Source: Pigoraptor chileana (Eukaryota; Opisthokonta; Filasterea). From it: a stretch of DNA of 64,000 nt. Positions 1 to 9,253 of this stretch are shown here, in pieces; within the stretch, counting starts at the first letter, position 1; every line of letters begins with the position of its first letter. A program made the translations under genes and the position numbers. The notes under the pieces were generated by a model. The model ran no database searches. It saw only the letters and a program-made list of their open reading frames with translations, and was not told the DNA's origin. Where the stretch lies: assembly GCA_943704495.1 (NCBI GenBank), contig CALSCR010004131.1, positions 1 to 64,000 on the forward strand. Reading direction: 5' to 3'.

Positions 1-315
1 GCCGAGGGCCGTGTGCCTCGACGACAGTTTGTGACGTAGCTCTCGTTTTTAGGGACGTGCCCCCCTAGCGCAATCATGTTCTCGTTTTTAGGTATGTGCC
101 CCATAGGGCGATCACGTCTCGTTTGGAGGACCTGCTGCCCCCCAAGCGCGATTTGTTTTTGAGGGCAGTGCTCTCTGGGAGTGAGTTTGGTTTTTCAATG
201 TTTTGGACCGACGTACGACCCAAGGGCGCCGGCGTAGAACCTAATGGCGCGAGCGTAGGGCCCAAGGGTGCAGATCTAAGGATTTGGTCACTATTGTAGA
301 CTACATTTAGCCAGA
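1..315. other. Non-coding stretch, no gene seen
   Basis: I see no convincing gene here. The short open frames are Gly/Pro-rich and have no family character. Loosely repeated fragments occur (a CTCGTTTTTAGG motif near 43-54 and 82-93, and degenerate GGCGC-rich motifs at 225-270). It may be the end of a repeat or an upstream region of the following ankyrin gene. Confidence 0.5.
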
Positions 316-1362
316 ATGGCCGAATTCGTTCCAGAAGACATCATTTTGCTTCTCATGGGAGAACTTGCATATAAAGACTGTTTATCATTTGCACAAACAT
401 GCGGTCGTTTGTTCAGAATCTATTGCCAGAATTACTCGTATATAATGTATAAGCGCTGGCTCGGGACAAATATTTGCCAGTTGAGAGATCCAATTTCTTT
501 AAAAATCACCGCTAATGCTGCATTGGAAGGCAATCTTCTGGCTATCATGCACTTACATAGATGCTCGAAATTTCACACGTCGCCACCGTTCACAAAAGTA
601 ATAATGGATGCGGCGGCCGCTGAAGGCAACCTTGACATTGTGAAGTGGTTGCACAAAAATAGGAGTGAGGGATGTTCAAAGAATGCGCTGTTGTGGTCAG
701 CGAGCTCGGGGCACAGGCATGTGGTTCAGTGGTTAGTAGAAACTAAACTCTGCGATGTCACCGCCTGTGACGGTCAACTTTTCAACCACGTGGCAGCACG
801 AGGTCATTTGGGCGTTGTTCAATACTTATACGAAAAGAACATTGATCAATCGAGCCGAAACCTAGCAATGAATAGCGCCGCAGCCGGTGGTCAGTTGCAT
901 GTTGTACAATGGCTACATGCACATCTATTCGAGGACTGCACAACTACTACGATGGACGACGCGGCGAGAAATGGCCATCTAGATGTTGTTGAGTGGTTGC
1001 ATACAAATCGATCAGAAGGCTGCACAGAAAAAGCAATGGACTTTGCGGCAACAAATGGTCATTTACATGTAGTATCGTGGCTGCACAAAAATCGTAACGA
1101 GGGTTGTACAACTTATGCAATGGACTGTGCTGCTGCTAATGGCTTTCTGGAAGTTGTCCAATGGTTGCATAAAAATCGTAAAGAGGGTTGCACAGAAATG
1201 GCAATGCGTCTCGCAGCAGACAATAATTATCAACACGTTGTTGAATGGTTACAAAGCATTGCCGGGGTTTCAACAATAGGTGTTTGCACCTTTTCTGGCC
1301 AGCCAAGATTTAAATTTCACGGAATTGGGTTCAATTGCAGTGGTAATGAATATTTTTTCTAA
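316..1362 (+). CDS. F-box-like / ankyrin-repeat protein
   Basis: 348-residue protein with an ATG start. The first ~45 residues resemble an F-box (PEDIILLLMGELAYKDCLS, then a Cys/Leu-rich helix). Residues ~85-330 are a run of ankyrin-type repeats of the WLHKNRSEGCT class, each ending in AA..GHL.VV.WLH. This repeat class is abundant in Acanthamoeba, oomycetes and giant viruses such as pandoraviruses. Such proteins are thought to bring targets to SCF ubiquitin ligases. The tail after residue ~320 leaves the repeat pattern. No hairpin element flanks it, unlike most genes to the right, so it may be host DNA or a recent acquisition. Family assignment is firm; the substrate is unknown. Confidence 0.85.
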   Translation: MAEFVPEDIILLLMGELAYKDCLSFAQTCGRLFRIYCQNYSYIMYKRWLGTNICQLRDPISLKITANAALEGNLLAIMHLHRCSKFHTSPPFTKVIMDAAAAEGNLDIVKWLHKNRSEGCSKNALLWSASSGHRHVVQWLVETKLCDVTACDGQLFNHVAARGHLGVVQYLYEKNIDQSSRNLAMNSAAAGGQLHVVQWLHAHLFEDCTTTTMDDAARNGHLDVVEWLHTNRSEGCTEKAMDFAATNGHLHVVSWLHKNRNEGCTTYAMDCAAANGFLEVVQWLHKNRKEGCTEMAMRLAADNNYQHVVEWLQSIAGVSTIGVCTFSGQPRFKFHGIGFNCSGNEYFF

Positions 1363-2583
1363 CCGAAAGCAGAGCCATTTCTGTCGAGATATCCCTCCTA
1401 TCAGTAAGGTTGTGTATCAGCGAATCCCGAGCGACGCAATTTTTAGTCCTGTAGTGGCGTGTGGAGGTGACGTCAGTCTCGCAGGATGTGATGACATGAT
1501 GACGTCGAGCGGTACCATGGTGACAGGGTCCATCAGTGGCTGACATTTGAATTTCCAAAGGGAGGGGATGCGCCTCCGCCGCATCGGGGGCAACGACGGC
1601 GGGGGGGAATCCCACGGAAGGGAACATTTCAGGAGGGGACATCCCAGGAGGGGAATGCAGGGCACGACGGGTGTATACTAATGTTGACGATGACCAACGA
1701 GGGTCGAACAGCGTGGGACACGGGCATGATGACGGGGTATCCCGAGGCATCGAGCCCAAGTCATTACATGTGTCGCGTATGTATGTGTAAATGTTTGTCT
1801 CTTATTATTGGTGTTTATGTTTCCGTATGTGCGGAAGGGCCACTGTGGGGGACATCCCCGACAAGCGGAACGTGCGCGGCATGTGCGGTGCACGTACGTG
1901 TGTGTATGCATATGTGTGTGGCACATGTGTGGGTGTGTGGTGATGAATCTGCGGGATGGGTATATAAGGACATGCGCGTGCGGCATTTGCACAGATTTGT
2001 TATCTTAAACGTATATTTGTGCCGGTAATCTGAACCGGGATCACATGGATGCTAACGTAGCGTAAGACTACTAGACGAGAGACGATCCTTCGGGCGTGGT
2101 GTCGTTTGGGTTCCTACAAGCGCTGTTAAGCATTCGCATCCAAATATCTACCGAGTGGCCGGCCGTGTTACGACGGTCTAGATATCAGGAACGGTAGTCA
2201 CGTGCTGTTACATGTGACGTCTTTTGAACATCCTCACGTCACAGAGCGGCGCGTGTATTACCCCGGATGTCCTACTCCCAGCAGACCTTCTAGAGGACAT
2301 GGCAGTCTCGGATTGGTCCGACTCATCTTCGTTTATGCTCGACAGCTCGCGCGGAGGGTTCTCTTTAACGGCTATACACGGCTACATATACTAACTCTGG
2401 ATACATTATAATGCAATATTTTAATATGGATATTTTGCTCTTAAATTGCCGAATTGAGAAGGGCCACGTTGCTTGCACACATTTGGAAACGACCGCGTGG
2501 CAGTGAAACTCAAGGTGAAGAGATTGCCGGAAAGTGCGAAGTAGTTATCGGCAGAGAGAAACGTGCACGCGCAGCCTAAAATA
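1363..2583. other. Long intergenic region, partly GT-rich
   Basis: About 1.2 kb without a recognisable gene. Positions ~1740-2000 are biased to GTGT/CATGTGT on the plus strand, producing low-complexity open frames on both strands that I do not accept as genes. A TATA-like box lies at 1961-1969. No members of the window-wide hairpin family are visible. Confidence 0.5.
1961..1969 (+). promoter_or_regulatory. TATA-box-like sequence
   Basis: GGG-TATATAAGG is a canonical TATA box in a GC-richer context. No coding start lies close downstream; the nearest gene start is ~620 bp away, so the transcript it would serve is unclear. It could drive a long leader or a non-coding RNA. Confidence 0.3.
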
Positions 2584-3315
2584 ATGGCGCGTCTTGAAAA
2601 TGACATTGAGATTCAGCGCATGCTTGATGTGCAAAGGCATGGGCCATTGATTACTCTTTTTGTCGGCGTCAAGAATGAGAATGCTCTGCGATACCTTCAA
2701 ACTCGGACATGCGTGAAAGACTACTCAATGAAGCAGAACGAGTGGGATTATTGGTCAATCACATACATCGAGGACCTCATTGCGTGGAAAAAGACACAGA
2801 AGAAGCCTGTTCGAGTGAAAGGTAACGTTTATGTACTGTAAGAATTTGTCTTACATGCGCTTGTGACAGCATGGCTTAACTTAATTTAATATTTCCGTTC
2901 AGCGGTGCACCTTATGTGCCATGGTGAAGTCGACGGTACTCTCACTATTCCGAGTCGTACGACTGGAAAAGCGACGACGCTTCGCAAGGATGCCGAGTTG
3001 ATTATCGAAGGACTTGTTAATCGCGACCCTTCAACTCAATTTGTCGACATTGCGTTCATCCACTGCTACGCGCACGTCGGAGAGTCTCGCACAATTAACG
3101 AACAGCTTGTGGATCGTCAGCTCAAGATCCACCGCTCGTCCGGCACTTCGAAGAAAGTGCCTGCAACGTTTAACGTCCCGGGCTCAGTTCGCGGCTTTGA
3201 TAGCCGTGAAGTGTTCTACCACACGGGGCTACAGCCGGAGCTCCTAAACGATCCCGCTGTCATTAAGTGGCTTCGTGAGCAGGATGGCTTGCAGAATGCG
3301 GGCGTTCTGAACTAA
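2584..3315 (+). CDS. Intron-containing gene, possible clan CD (caspase/CHAT-like) protein
   Basis: Two exons, 2584-2821 and 2903-3315, joined across a GT...AG intron, give an unbroken 216-residue protein. The splice junction restores the phase exactly and the downstream exon has no good ATG of its own. In the spliced protein a hydrophobic strand ends in HLMCHGE (His86-Gly87), and another ends in IAFIHCYAH (Cys134). A His-Gly dyad followed by a strand-end Cys is the layout of clan CD peptidases and CHAT domains, so a caspase-like fold is possible, but spacing and flanks do not clinch it. I do not recognise the family otherwise. The intron and lack of hairpins suggest host origin or expression in the nucleus. 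Confidence 0.6.
2822..2902 (+). other. Spliceosomal intron (81 nt)
   Basis: Donor G|GTAACG at 2822 and acceptor TTCCGTTCAG| ending at 2902, preceded by a pyrimidine-rich run. CTTAACTTAAT near 2875-2886 can serve as the branch point. Translation is open on both sides and in phase after removal. The intron contains a stop in the upstream frame. Confidence 0.7.
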
Positions 3316-3770
3316 AATTAGGTAACCCTTTGCTGAGTGACGAGTTGCTGATGACCTTGTACGCTTTGCTGCAAGTTACTTTTAGACACAAAGGCCTCAT
3401 TGTGCTCAATCTGACGAGTGGCATCGCTAAGCGAAATAAGGATAAATATTCGCCTAAACAATTATTTTACAAGGTAATCTGATTCTTCAGATCAGGGTGC
3501 TCGTCTTCATAAGACCAGTCACCATAGACAGTTTTGCTTTTCCAGGTGGACGCGATCAGGGCGACAGACTGCGGTCCGCACTGAGAATGTGTAACGCGAG
3601 CTGGGCGGTACACGCGACGTCACGTAACAGCACTTGACTACTGTTCCACATATCTCAGACTGTCGCCCGGTACGAACTGAACCCACGGAAGGCGTAGGAA
3701 AAAATGAAGAACCCCCGTGAATCGCTTGGGTTTATCGTTTTAACAAGGCAATATTGTTAAATGCCAATTG
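3316..3770. other. Intergenic region
   Basis: 455 bp with no convincing gene, RNA or repeat. The last 30 bp before the next start are AT-rich. This is the last stretch before the hairpin-bearing viral part of the window and may hold the junction between two kinds of DNA. Confidence 0.4.
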
Positions 3771-4997
3771 ATGGAGGAAAATGTAGAGGAAACGCTGGTA
3801 TACCAGCCGCCGTCAGGGAGGTTCGAGGCGTCCAGCCTCCGGATTGACACCTACACGATCATTGGAAGCATTGGAGTGAAGCCCAACATTACCGAAATCG
3901 CTCGACATTGCGTTCCAACGATGGACGGGTTCATGTTCATTCGAATGCACGAAAAGATTAAGGCGGGCAAGAAATTCGACTTGACGCAAGAGCAGCTCGA
4001 ACAGGTGGGGGGATCCATGCGGTACGACAAGTGCGAATTTTCAACAAAAGTTTACGAGGATACCACAAAGGATCGGATCGTCATGTATGCAAAAGGCTGT
4101 GATGAATGTGACAAGGAACTGAAGGCAAAGCGGATGGAGAACCAGCAGAGTTTCAATAATCAGGTAACGCTTGACGTGGCAACGGTCGACGATCGATTCG
4201 CAAACATTATGCTGTTCACTTCCGGCACGTTTAAAATGACAGGCGCCGTGAACGACGAGGAACAGCTGATAGCAATGTCTACCCTGATTCGAACGCTAAA
4301 TGTCGTGGGCAAGAACGTTCTGACAGGGGAGCCCGTTCTCTTTGTCCCGTCCCACATAAACGACATGCCCACGATTAGCATGGAAACGTCCTCTGTATTC
4401 TGCGTGTTCAGCGTCAACTTCAAGGTGAAACTGGCAGCGTTGCGTGACATAATCCTCTCGGCCTATCCAGAAGACAAGTGGAGCGCAGTGACCACATACT
4501 CCAAGCCAACAAAGGGATGCAAGGTGTCCAAGCAGACGTCCAAAGTGCTCACTTGCAACAAGGAACAACTCGAGAGCATTCGCAGCTACCAGAACCTTCC
4601 GTACGGGCCAAGGGTCAAGCAGCTAATCTCAGCAATGCCAATGTGGGCGCGATTCGACACGAGGGCGTCATTGCCGATCACGGTGAGCATCGGAAACGAC
4701 ATTCCAAATCTAGACGCTGCCAGCGCCAACGTGGCCGATAATCTGGTGCTGGACGTGTCGAGCGAACACAATCCGGCGATAACCGTGTTCAACAGCGACA
4801 GGACGACGAGCGGACAGAAGAAGAGCAACATTACGGTCAGGGCAAAAACGACGAAAGGGCAAGCATTTGCAATCTACAAGTTTTTAATAGAGCTGTTCGA
4901 CGCGTGCTACGAGGACATTCATCCGCCAGAAACGCGCAGAGTTATTAAAGTGGCACGTACTGGCACGGACCGCCGCGCCACCACGGTGCTGAGTTAA
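3771..4997 (+). CDS. TATA-binding-protein-like transcription factor
   Basis: 408 residues from ATG 3771 (a TTG lies just before it). Residues ~25-180 match the saddle fold seen in giant-virus TBP-like proteins: SSLRIDTYTIIGSIGVKPNI, then NITEIARHCVP, later QVTLDVATVDDRFANIMLF with SGTFKMTGA. These correspond to the strand-rich halves of TBP repeats. Such proteins are thought to seat the viral RNA polymerase on promoters. The second half (~200-400) is longer than cellular TBP and is not recognised. The last residues, TGTDRRATTVLS, are encoded by a dispersed hairpin (4962-4979), so the C-terminus has probably been altered by element insertion. A second hairpin copy follows the stop directly. 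Confidence 0.75.
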   Translation: MEENVEETLVYQPPSGRFEASSLRIDTYTIIGSIGVKPNITEIARHCVPTMDGFMFIRMHEKIKAGKKFDLTQEQLEQVGGSMRYDKCEFSTKVYEDTTKDRIVMYAKGCDECDKELKAKRMENQQSFNNQVTLDVATVDDRFANIMLFTSGTFKMTGAVNDEEQLIAMSTLIRTLNVVGKNVLTGEPVLFVPSHINDMPTISMETSSVFCVFSVNFKVKLAALRDIILSAYPEDKWSAVTTYSKPTKGCKVSKQTSKVLTCNKEQLESIRSYQNLPYGPRVKQLISAMPMWARFDTRASLPITVSIGNDIPNLDAASANVADNLVLDVSSEHNPAITVFNSDRTTSGQKKSNITVRAKTTKGQAFAIYKFLIELFDACYEDIHPPETRRVIKVARTGTDRRATTVLS

Positions 4998-5057
4998 TCT
5001 GGCACGGACCGCCGCGCCACCACGGTGCTGAGTTGATTGGGCATGGACCGCCGCGCC
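4962..5057 (+). repeat. Three plus-oriented family A hairpins at the 3' end of the TBP-like gene
   Basis: Copies of GGCACGGACCGCCGCGCC with tail ACCACGGTG occur at 4962-4979 (inside the coding end), 5001-5018 and ~5040-5057 (slightly degenerate). The 18-nt core folds as GGC-A-CGG / GCCG-C-GCC with one mismatch. All point downstream of the TBP-like gene, as expected of a 3'-end signal. Confidence 0.8.
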
Positions 5058-5139
5058 AGGGCTCGCTATGGAGTTTTCTGACTCACAACGGGATTTGTGC
5101 CAACTGGGATTTTTTTCTTCTATTGGTGTCCGTTCTTCA

Positions 5140-5370
5140 GACAGCCGTGGTGGCGCGGCGGTCAGTGCCTTTCAGACATTGGTGCCGTGGTGGCGCGGCG
5201 GTCTGTGCGATCAAACCAAAGCACCGTGGTGGCGCGGCGGTCCGTGCCTTCAGACATTGTGCCGTGGTGGCGCGGCGGTCTGTGCGATCAAACCAAAGCA
5301 CCGTGTGGCGCGGCGGTCCGTGCCTTCAGACATTGTGCCGTGGTGGCGCGGCGGTCCGTGCCTATGCCTT
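5140..5370 (-). repeat. Five minus-oriented family A hairpins before the next gene
   Basis: Five copies of the reverse complement (CCGTGGTGGCGCGGCGG followed by TCCGTGCC or a variant) at roughly 40-bp spacing, separated by copies of TTCAGACATTG or GCGATCAAACCAAAGCA. All tails face left, away from the gene that starts at 5394. With the preceding entry, the two clusters face each other tail to tail between two plus-strand genes. Confidence 0.8.
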
Positions 5371-5393
5371 TTTTGATTGGCATGTATTAAGCT

Positions 5394-6140
5394 ATGGACA
5401 TTGCGCCACCATCTCGCACCATCGCGATTGACAGCAAGAGCCGTAATGTGCGACGGAACATGAATCCCTTTGTATTCTATGTCAGCTTTGGAACGTCAGA
5501 CAATGACCTCCAGCTGTTCATGCGCTCGTCTCTCCCGTCAGTATGCGAACTTCGTGTTGCTGTTTTGCCCCAACTGTACAGAGTCGGCCAACCCAGACGT
5601 CGCACAGGGTGCTCTTCCAAAGCGCACCTGCTGGACCCTGCGGCTGATCCCCAGTTATGTGACCATTGTCCCCGGTGTCCCAAATGCGAGCGGTGCTGGG
5701 CTGGCAATCCCGCGTGTGCGTTGTGTCGCAGAAGTTCCACTGATAACACCGTTCTGAGGGGATATTTGGGAGACGATTTATACACGTCGTGTCACATTGA
5801 CGCAATGCCTCACGGATTAGCAGCAGCAAATTCGTACGACGTGCGCGAGGCCTCATTTGTTCTTTACACCTCATCGCAGTCGTCCACGCGGGTACAACTG
5901 TGCGCCCGCAACACCGCGGACATATTCTGGTCCGGAGGAGGCGGGTTGAACATCAGGTTTGCAGACTCAGACGGACACACCATCAGTCCGTGGGAAAATG
6001 GGGCACCGCCGCAAGCATTTTCGGACACGCCGTGCAATCAGACATTTCCATTATGTCAGGACGAAAATTGCTACCACAACATTCCGTGGCACCCAATGTT
6101 CCCGCTGCTTCAAACACACCTGCTTCTGACCATGCACTAA
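5394..6140 (+). CDS. Uncharacterised protein with IDSKSRN-type N-terminus (virion structural type?)
   Basis: 248 residues. The start MDIAPPSRTIAIDSKSRN resembles the IDSRDRN opening common in a giant-virus family of presumed virion proteins, and a later segment (LNIRFADSDGHTI) also fits that class. The middle is Cys-rich with CPKCERCW-type pairs that could bind metal. I cannot assign a function. Five hairpins lie immediately upstream and one follows the stop codon directly. Confidence is for a gene being here, less for its exact product. Confidence 0.5.
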   Translation: MDIAPPSRTIAIDSKSRNVRRNMNPFVFYVSFGTSDNDLQLFMRSSLPSVCELRVAVLPQLYRVGQPRRRTGCSSKAHLLDPAADPQLCDHCPRCPKCERCWAGNPACALCRRSSTDNTVLRGYLGDDLYTSCHIDAMPHGLAAANSYDVREASFVLYTSSQSSTRVQLCARNTADIFWSGGGGLNIRFADSDGHTISPWENGAPPQAFSDTPCNQTFPLCQDENCYHNIPWHPMFPLLQTHLLLTMH

Positions 6141-6270
6141 CGCGTTTCGCCGCGTGCCACGAGTTTCGCCATGTGCTACGAGTTTTGCCATGTGCTACGA
6201 GTTTCGCCATGTGCTACGAGTTTCGCCATGTGCTACGAGTTTCGCCGCGTGCCAGGAGTTTCGCCATGCC
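6141..6270 (+). terminator. Stop-linked hairpin plus tandem tail array
   Basis: CGCG-TTTCGC-CGCG (6141-6154) begins on the base after the TAA stop of the preceding gene, with tail TGCCACGAG. About five copies of a 19-bp unit (TTTCGCCATGTGCTACGAG) follow, apparently grown out of the tail. Confidence 0.6.
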
Positions 6271-6796
6271 AGTGTACTTCGAGTGTTTTATGATACAGTC
6301 CTTTCAAACGAAAAGTGGACTGCGACTTCGCTGGAGTGTCAGCAACTTGGGCTAGGCAGATCCGCAAATCGTCTTATTGGCAAAAAGTAAAAAGTTTGCA
6401 ATATTCAGAAAGTGGTGAAGTCGAACCCATTGACAGACCTATGGATCCTCAGGAAAGTCGCAGTCCACTGGTCAGCAACATTGTCAGTACCTTGCCAGCA
6501 CTCTTACTCTTCCGGTCTGATTTAATAATCAATTTTTTTGCCAATATATTGGGCCAAAAGCTGCTCGCATAACTGGTGCAAACATGCAACCTAACCCAAT
6601 CCAGACGGCGACTAACTGGTTGAAGGACTGCCGCATACACAGCAGACGCATCGCGGTCGCGTGCTTTCCGTCACCTTCGGCACCCTCCGGTAATAACCGC
6701 TACGGAGAATGACGTTGCGCTGGCGCGCTAGGGTCTCTAGTCGCGAGCCACAAGCCCGACGAATGACAACGCTGGAGGCAAGTTGAACGAGCCCGA

Positions 6797-7210
6797 TCAC
6801 GGGGTGGACGAGCGCGGTCGCGACGTTGTGTACTTGAGAGAAGTCAGAAGGTTGTTGTCTTGTGCGCGACTGATAAATTTGAGGACCTGTTCCCAGTCCA
6901 CCCAGAGACCGAAGAAGGACACGACCTTGATGCACTGCACGACGTAATCGCGACAGTTGTTGCCGAGGGCGTCGTATTTGCCAATATCGATGCTTGCGAG
7001 CAGTGAAGCGACGTCCTCGAGGCGGTGCCCTTCGAGAACGACAACCACAAGGATTCGCCCCTTACGATGAAGATTGCGATCGGACCACAGCGGCCTGTCG
7101 GTCATTCCGGTAAACGTTGGATCAAAGTCCAATACAGCATGGTTCGTCTGTTGGTTGGGGTCGAGGCTGTACTCGCGAAGACGGATGCTGATAAGTGGTG
7201 TGCTCGTGAG
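6797..7210 (-). CDS. Partial NC-dyad (LRAT/NlpC-like) protein fragment inside the transposon
   Basis: An open frame of ~138 codons without an ATG at its start, so only a fragment. It reads like a real globular protein: HAVLDFDPTFTGMTDRPLW, RNLHRKGRILVVVVLEG, then KYDALGNNCRDYVVQCIKVV. The NNCRDYV segment after a short helix resembles the Asn-Cys region of LRAT/NlpC-P60 enzymes or the Cys-containing helix of related papain-like folds. It is probably a captured passenger. No partner region carrying the catalytic His could be identified with confidence. Confidence 0.4.
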   Translation of the reverse strand, partial: LTSTPLISIRLREYSLDPNQQTNHAVLDFDPTFTGMTDRPLWSDRNLHRKGRILVVVVLEGHRLEDVASLLASIDIGKYDALGNNCRDYVVQCIKVVSFFGLWVDWEQVLKFISRAQDNNLLTSLKYTTSRPRSSTP

Positions 7211-7818
7211 TCAACGACAACACCTGTCGGAACCATTCTCCGAAGGCAAGTCTTTGCCCGGTCAACTTAACCTCAGCTTTCAGTTTCCCTATATTGTGAA
7301 TGGGATTCTCTCAATAAAAGCACAAAGAGAGAGCCTACATAACAAGCGAAAACCCCGCTACATCACAGCTGAATTTACTTTGAGCGGATGAGGACAATCG
7401 TGTGGCTTGAGCGAATCACATGATTGAACTAACCAATAAAAATACGTTGCGAGATATCGGAATGACAAACCGAGATCTCGGCTCCGGTCTCTCGCCTGCT
7501 TCTAAATTTTACCATCTTGGGGTTACGCACTTGTGAAGACTTTAAAAATCATATCTAAAATTTTAATTCGGTGGCATGGGTCACATCCGGAAGCCAACTT
7601 GTTGGACGGAGACTTGTGGACCGGGGTATTCGGACCGCTGCACTGGTTGGTCGCTGGCGGCGCCGGCCGGACTGTTGCGCGCACTGAAATCAGGTGGGCC
7701 GCTGACTAACTCAGTCAGGGGACGTCACTGGCAGGCACGGGTCAATCACTGAGCCCGTGCCGGCCGTGTTACGCCAGTAACGCAAATGTTGGTTCAGTAG
7801 TGCGCACCAGGGCGGCCT

Positions 7819-8130
7819 ATGCAGTCGATCTTCTTTTCTCATGTTTGTAATAGATTATACATTACAGTGGTGACGGATATGTGGCCATGTAATGCAATAA
7901 CAGCCCTCATTGTCGCGGTACTACTTTTGACTATTGTTTGGTCCTCTGCACGCTGGCCAAAAACAACGCCAACGACAAGGGAATTGGATATTGTTGCCCC
8001 GGTTCTCGAGGGTTTGACCAAACACGTGCTTACAGTCGGACATTGGATAACGCAATCCCCGGCCCATAAAGTGTGTTACTTGTTGGTGTTGGCGTTGCTC
8101 CTGTATTATCGACTTCACAACGCTGACTGA
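7819..8130 (+). CDS. Small predicted two-pass membrane protein
   Basis: 103 residues from ATG 7819, with an internal ATG at codon 21. Two hydrophobic segments are visible: ITALIVAVLLLTIVWSS (~residues 27-43) and VCYLLVLALLLYYRL (~85-99). It lies inside the transposon block, between the NC-dyad fragment and the transposase remnant. No family recognised; it may be a chance frame. Confidence 0.35.
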   Translation: MQSIFFSHVCNRLYITVVTDMWPCNAITALIVAVLLLTIVWSSARWPKTTPTTRELDIVAPVLEGLTKHVLTVGHWITQSPAHKVCYLLVLALLLYYRLHNAD

Positions 8131-8228
8131 AACTGTGTGAGGAGCATTGCCTCATCGAGGCCGCCGCAAGCGCGCGCGTCGCCCGTTCCCTGCTGGTGGC
8201 ACCTTCTGTTACGACCCGTGTTAAATAA

Positions 8229-8456
8229 GTACAGAAATCAATCAACACGCCGAAGCACGAAGTTAAGTTCACCATTCCGTACAGCCCAGAATTGAACCCA
8301 ATCAAAATGGTATTCGCACAAATCAAAGCACATGTAAGACGGAGTGAAATTACAAGCGAAGCTCTTATGAAAATCGCAATCGAAGACGCCCTCAGACAAG
8401 TGACCCCAACACAGCTTAAGCATTACTTTTCACACGTTGTAAATCAAAATTTCTAA
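8229..8456 (+). pseudogene. DDE transposase remnant (Tc1/mariner/IS630 superfamily)
   Basis: Opens directly after a stop at 8226-8228 and has no start codon of its own. It encodes TIPYSPELNPIKMVFAQIKA, the conserved PYSPxLNPIE..W..lK block that carries the third catalytic acidic region of IS630/Tc1/mariner transposases, followed by ~40 residues to a TAA. Upstream parts of the protein are absent or too decayed to see. It lies ~240 bp inside the right inverted end, the normal place for the transposase C-terminus. Confidence 0.7.
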
Positions 8457-8774
8457 GCGAACGGTGCTAAACGCAGCGCTCGCAAGGGAGGACTATGCCC
8501 AACGGCGCATCAGGGGGTTAAGGAGATGGTTCTTATAAGAAGGCCTTTTCCGAAAATGCGCTTACCTCCGGTTCAAAAAGGTGAAATAAAAAGTTTGCAG
8601 CACACAAAATTAATGAAGCCTATTGAGGCCGAAATCCTTAACAGTTTAACAAAATTCAAGGAAAATTCCTTGTCCACTTTACGATTAAAAGGACTGTAAC
8701 TGCTTTTGCAAAGCCCAGTTTTGCAAACCTACATTACAACTTAATCTAAGAAAACCAGTACTGACCACAACCCA

Positions 8775-8948
8775 TCGGAACCAGTCACAAAGAAGCGGAA
8801 CCCGTCACAAAGAAGCGGAACCCGTCAAAAAGAAGCGGAACCCGTCACAAAGAAGCGGAACCCGTCACAAAGAAGCGGAACCCGTCACAAAGAAGCGGAA
8901 CCCGTCACGAAGAAGCGGAACCCGTCGCGAGGGGGCGGAACCCCTCAG
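8775..8948 (-). repeat. 20-bp tandem array ending in a stop-linked hairpin
   Basis: About eight copies of AAGAAGCGGAACCCGTCACA end at 8929-8946 with a hairpin whose minus strand reads GAGGGGTTCCGCCCCCTC, tail GCGACGGG. The hairpin overlaps the TGA stop (8945-8947) of the next, minus-strand gene. The array unit repeats the hairpin's own GGAACCCGTC tail, so it seems to have grown from it. 8457-8774 otherwise holds only the transposon's right end. Confidence 0.75.
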
Positions 8949-9208
8949 AGGAATCTTGCTAGCGTGTACCTCACAAAGGTATGAACGCCCCACACGAGCG
9001 CTGGCATGTAAATCGAATCCAACATGTTTAGTCCATCCAACTTCTTTTGAAAATGAAAATAAGCAACGAGCAGAAGCCCCATTAGAACCGCACCAATGAT
9101 GCTTTCCTTGATGAGCTCCTTGTTAAAGATCTTTTCGGTCAGCGAAATTTCGGGCTTGCCGTCCCCGTACATGCCTTGCGGTGCCTGCTGCTGAACAAAC
9201 TGTGCCAT
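8945..9208 (-). CDS. Small membrane protein
   Basis: 87 residues. The N-terminus is Gln-rich (MAQFVQQQAPQGMYGDGKPE), followed by hydrophobic segments IIGAVLMGLLLVAYFHF (~residues 38-54) and ~65-80. Two membrane passes are likely. Its stop is fused to a hairpin and it sits just downstream of the packaging ATPase on the same strand. Small membrane proteins next to packaging genes are common in giant viruses and often sit in the inner virion membrane; that role is inference. No family recognised. Confidence 0.6.
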   Translation of the reverse strand: MAQFVQQQAPQGMYGDGKPEISLTEKIFNKELIKESIIGAVLMGLLLVAYFHFQKKLDGLNMLDSIYMPALVWGVHTFVRYTLARFL

Positions 9209-9253
9209 CGACGTCCTCTATTTTTAGGTTGCGCTTTTTTATTTTGTTAAAAT

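Larger units (their letters stand above)
6296..8696. mobile_element. Degraded Tc1/mariner-type DNA transposon with passenger sequence
   Basis: Left end CAGTCCTTTCAAACGAAAAG (6296-6315, running on through TGGAC) and right end (8672-8696), whose complement reads CAGTCCTTTTAATCGTAAAG, are inverted repeats agreeing at about 24 of 31 positions. Each is flanked directly by TA (6294-6295 and 8697-8698), the target duplication of Tc1/mariner elements. Inside, 8229-8456 encodes the C-terminal part of a DDE transposase. The rest of the transposase is not visible. A retained NlpC/LRAT-like fragment and a small membrane-protein frame lie inside. None of the window's hairpin elements occurs within these 2.4 kb, so it entered as one block. 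Mariner-derived elements are known from Pandoravirus salinus, a precedent in giant viruses. Confidence 0.75.

Noticed and set aside
1331-2028. Overlapping open frames in the GT-rich region
   Set aside because: Low-complexity sequence with no start context or family character.
5033-5431. Overlapping open frames rich in GGAAVRA, VARRSVP and WRGGPC
   Set aside because: They are translations of the hairpin repeat in three frames; the same peptides appear wherever the repeat occurs.
2157-7775. GCCGGCCGTGTTACG shared by 2157-2171 and ~7760-7775 as a repeat pair
   Set aside because: A single 15-base match is expected by chance in a window this size, and flanks do not match.
8775-8948. CRISPR-like array of 20-bp repeats
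   Set aside because: The units are contiguous with no unique spacers, so this is a plain tandem array.
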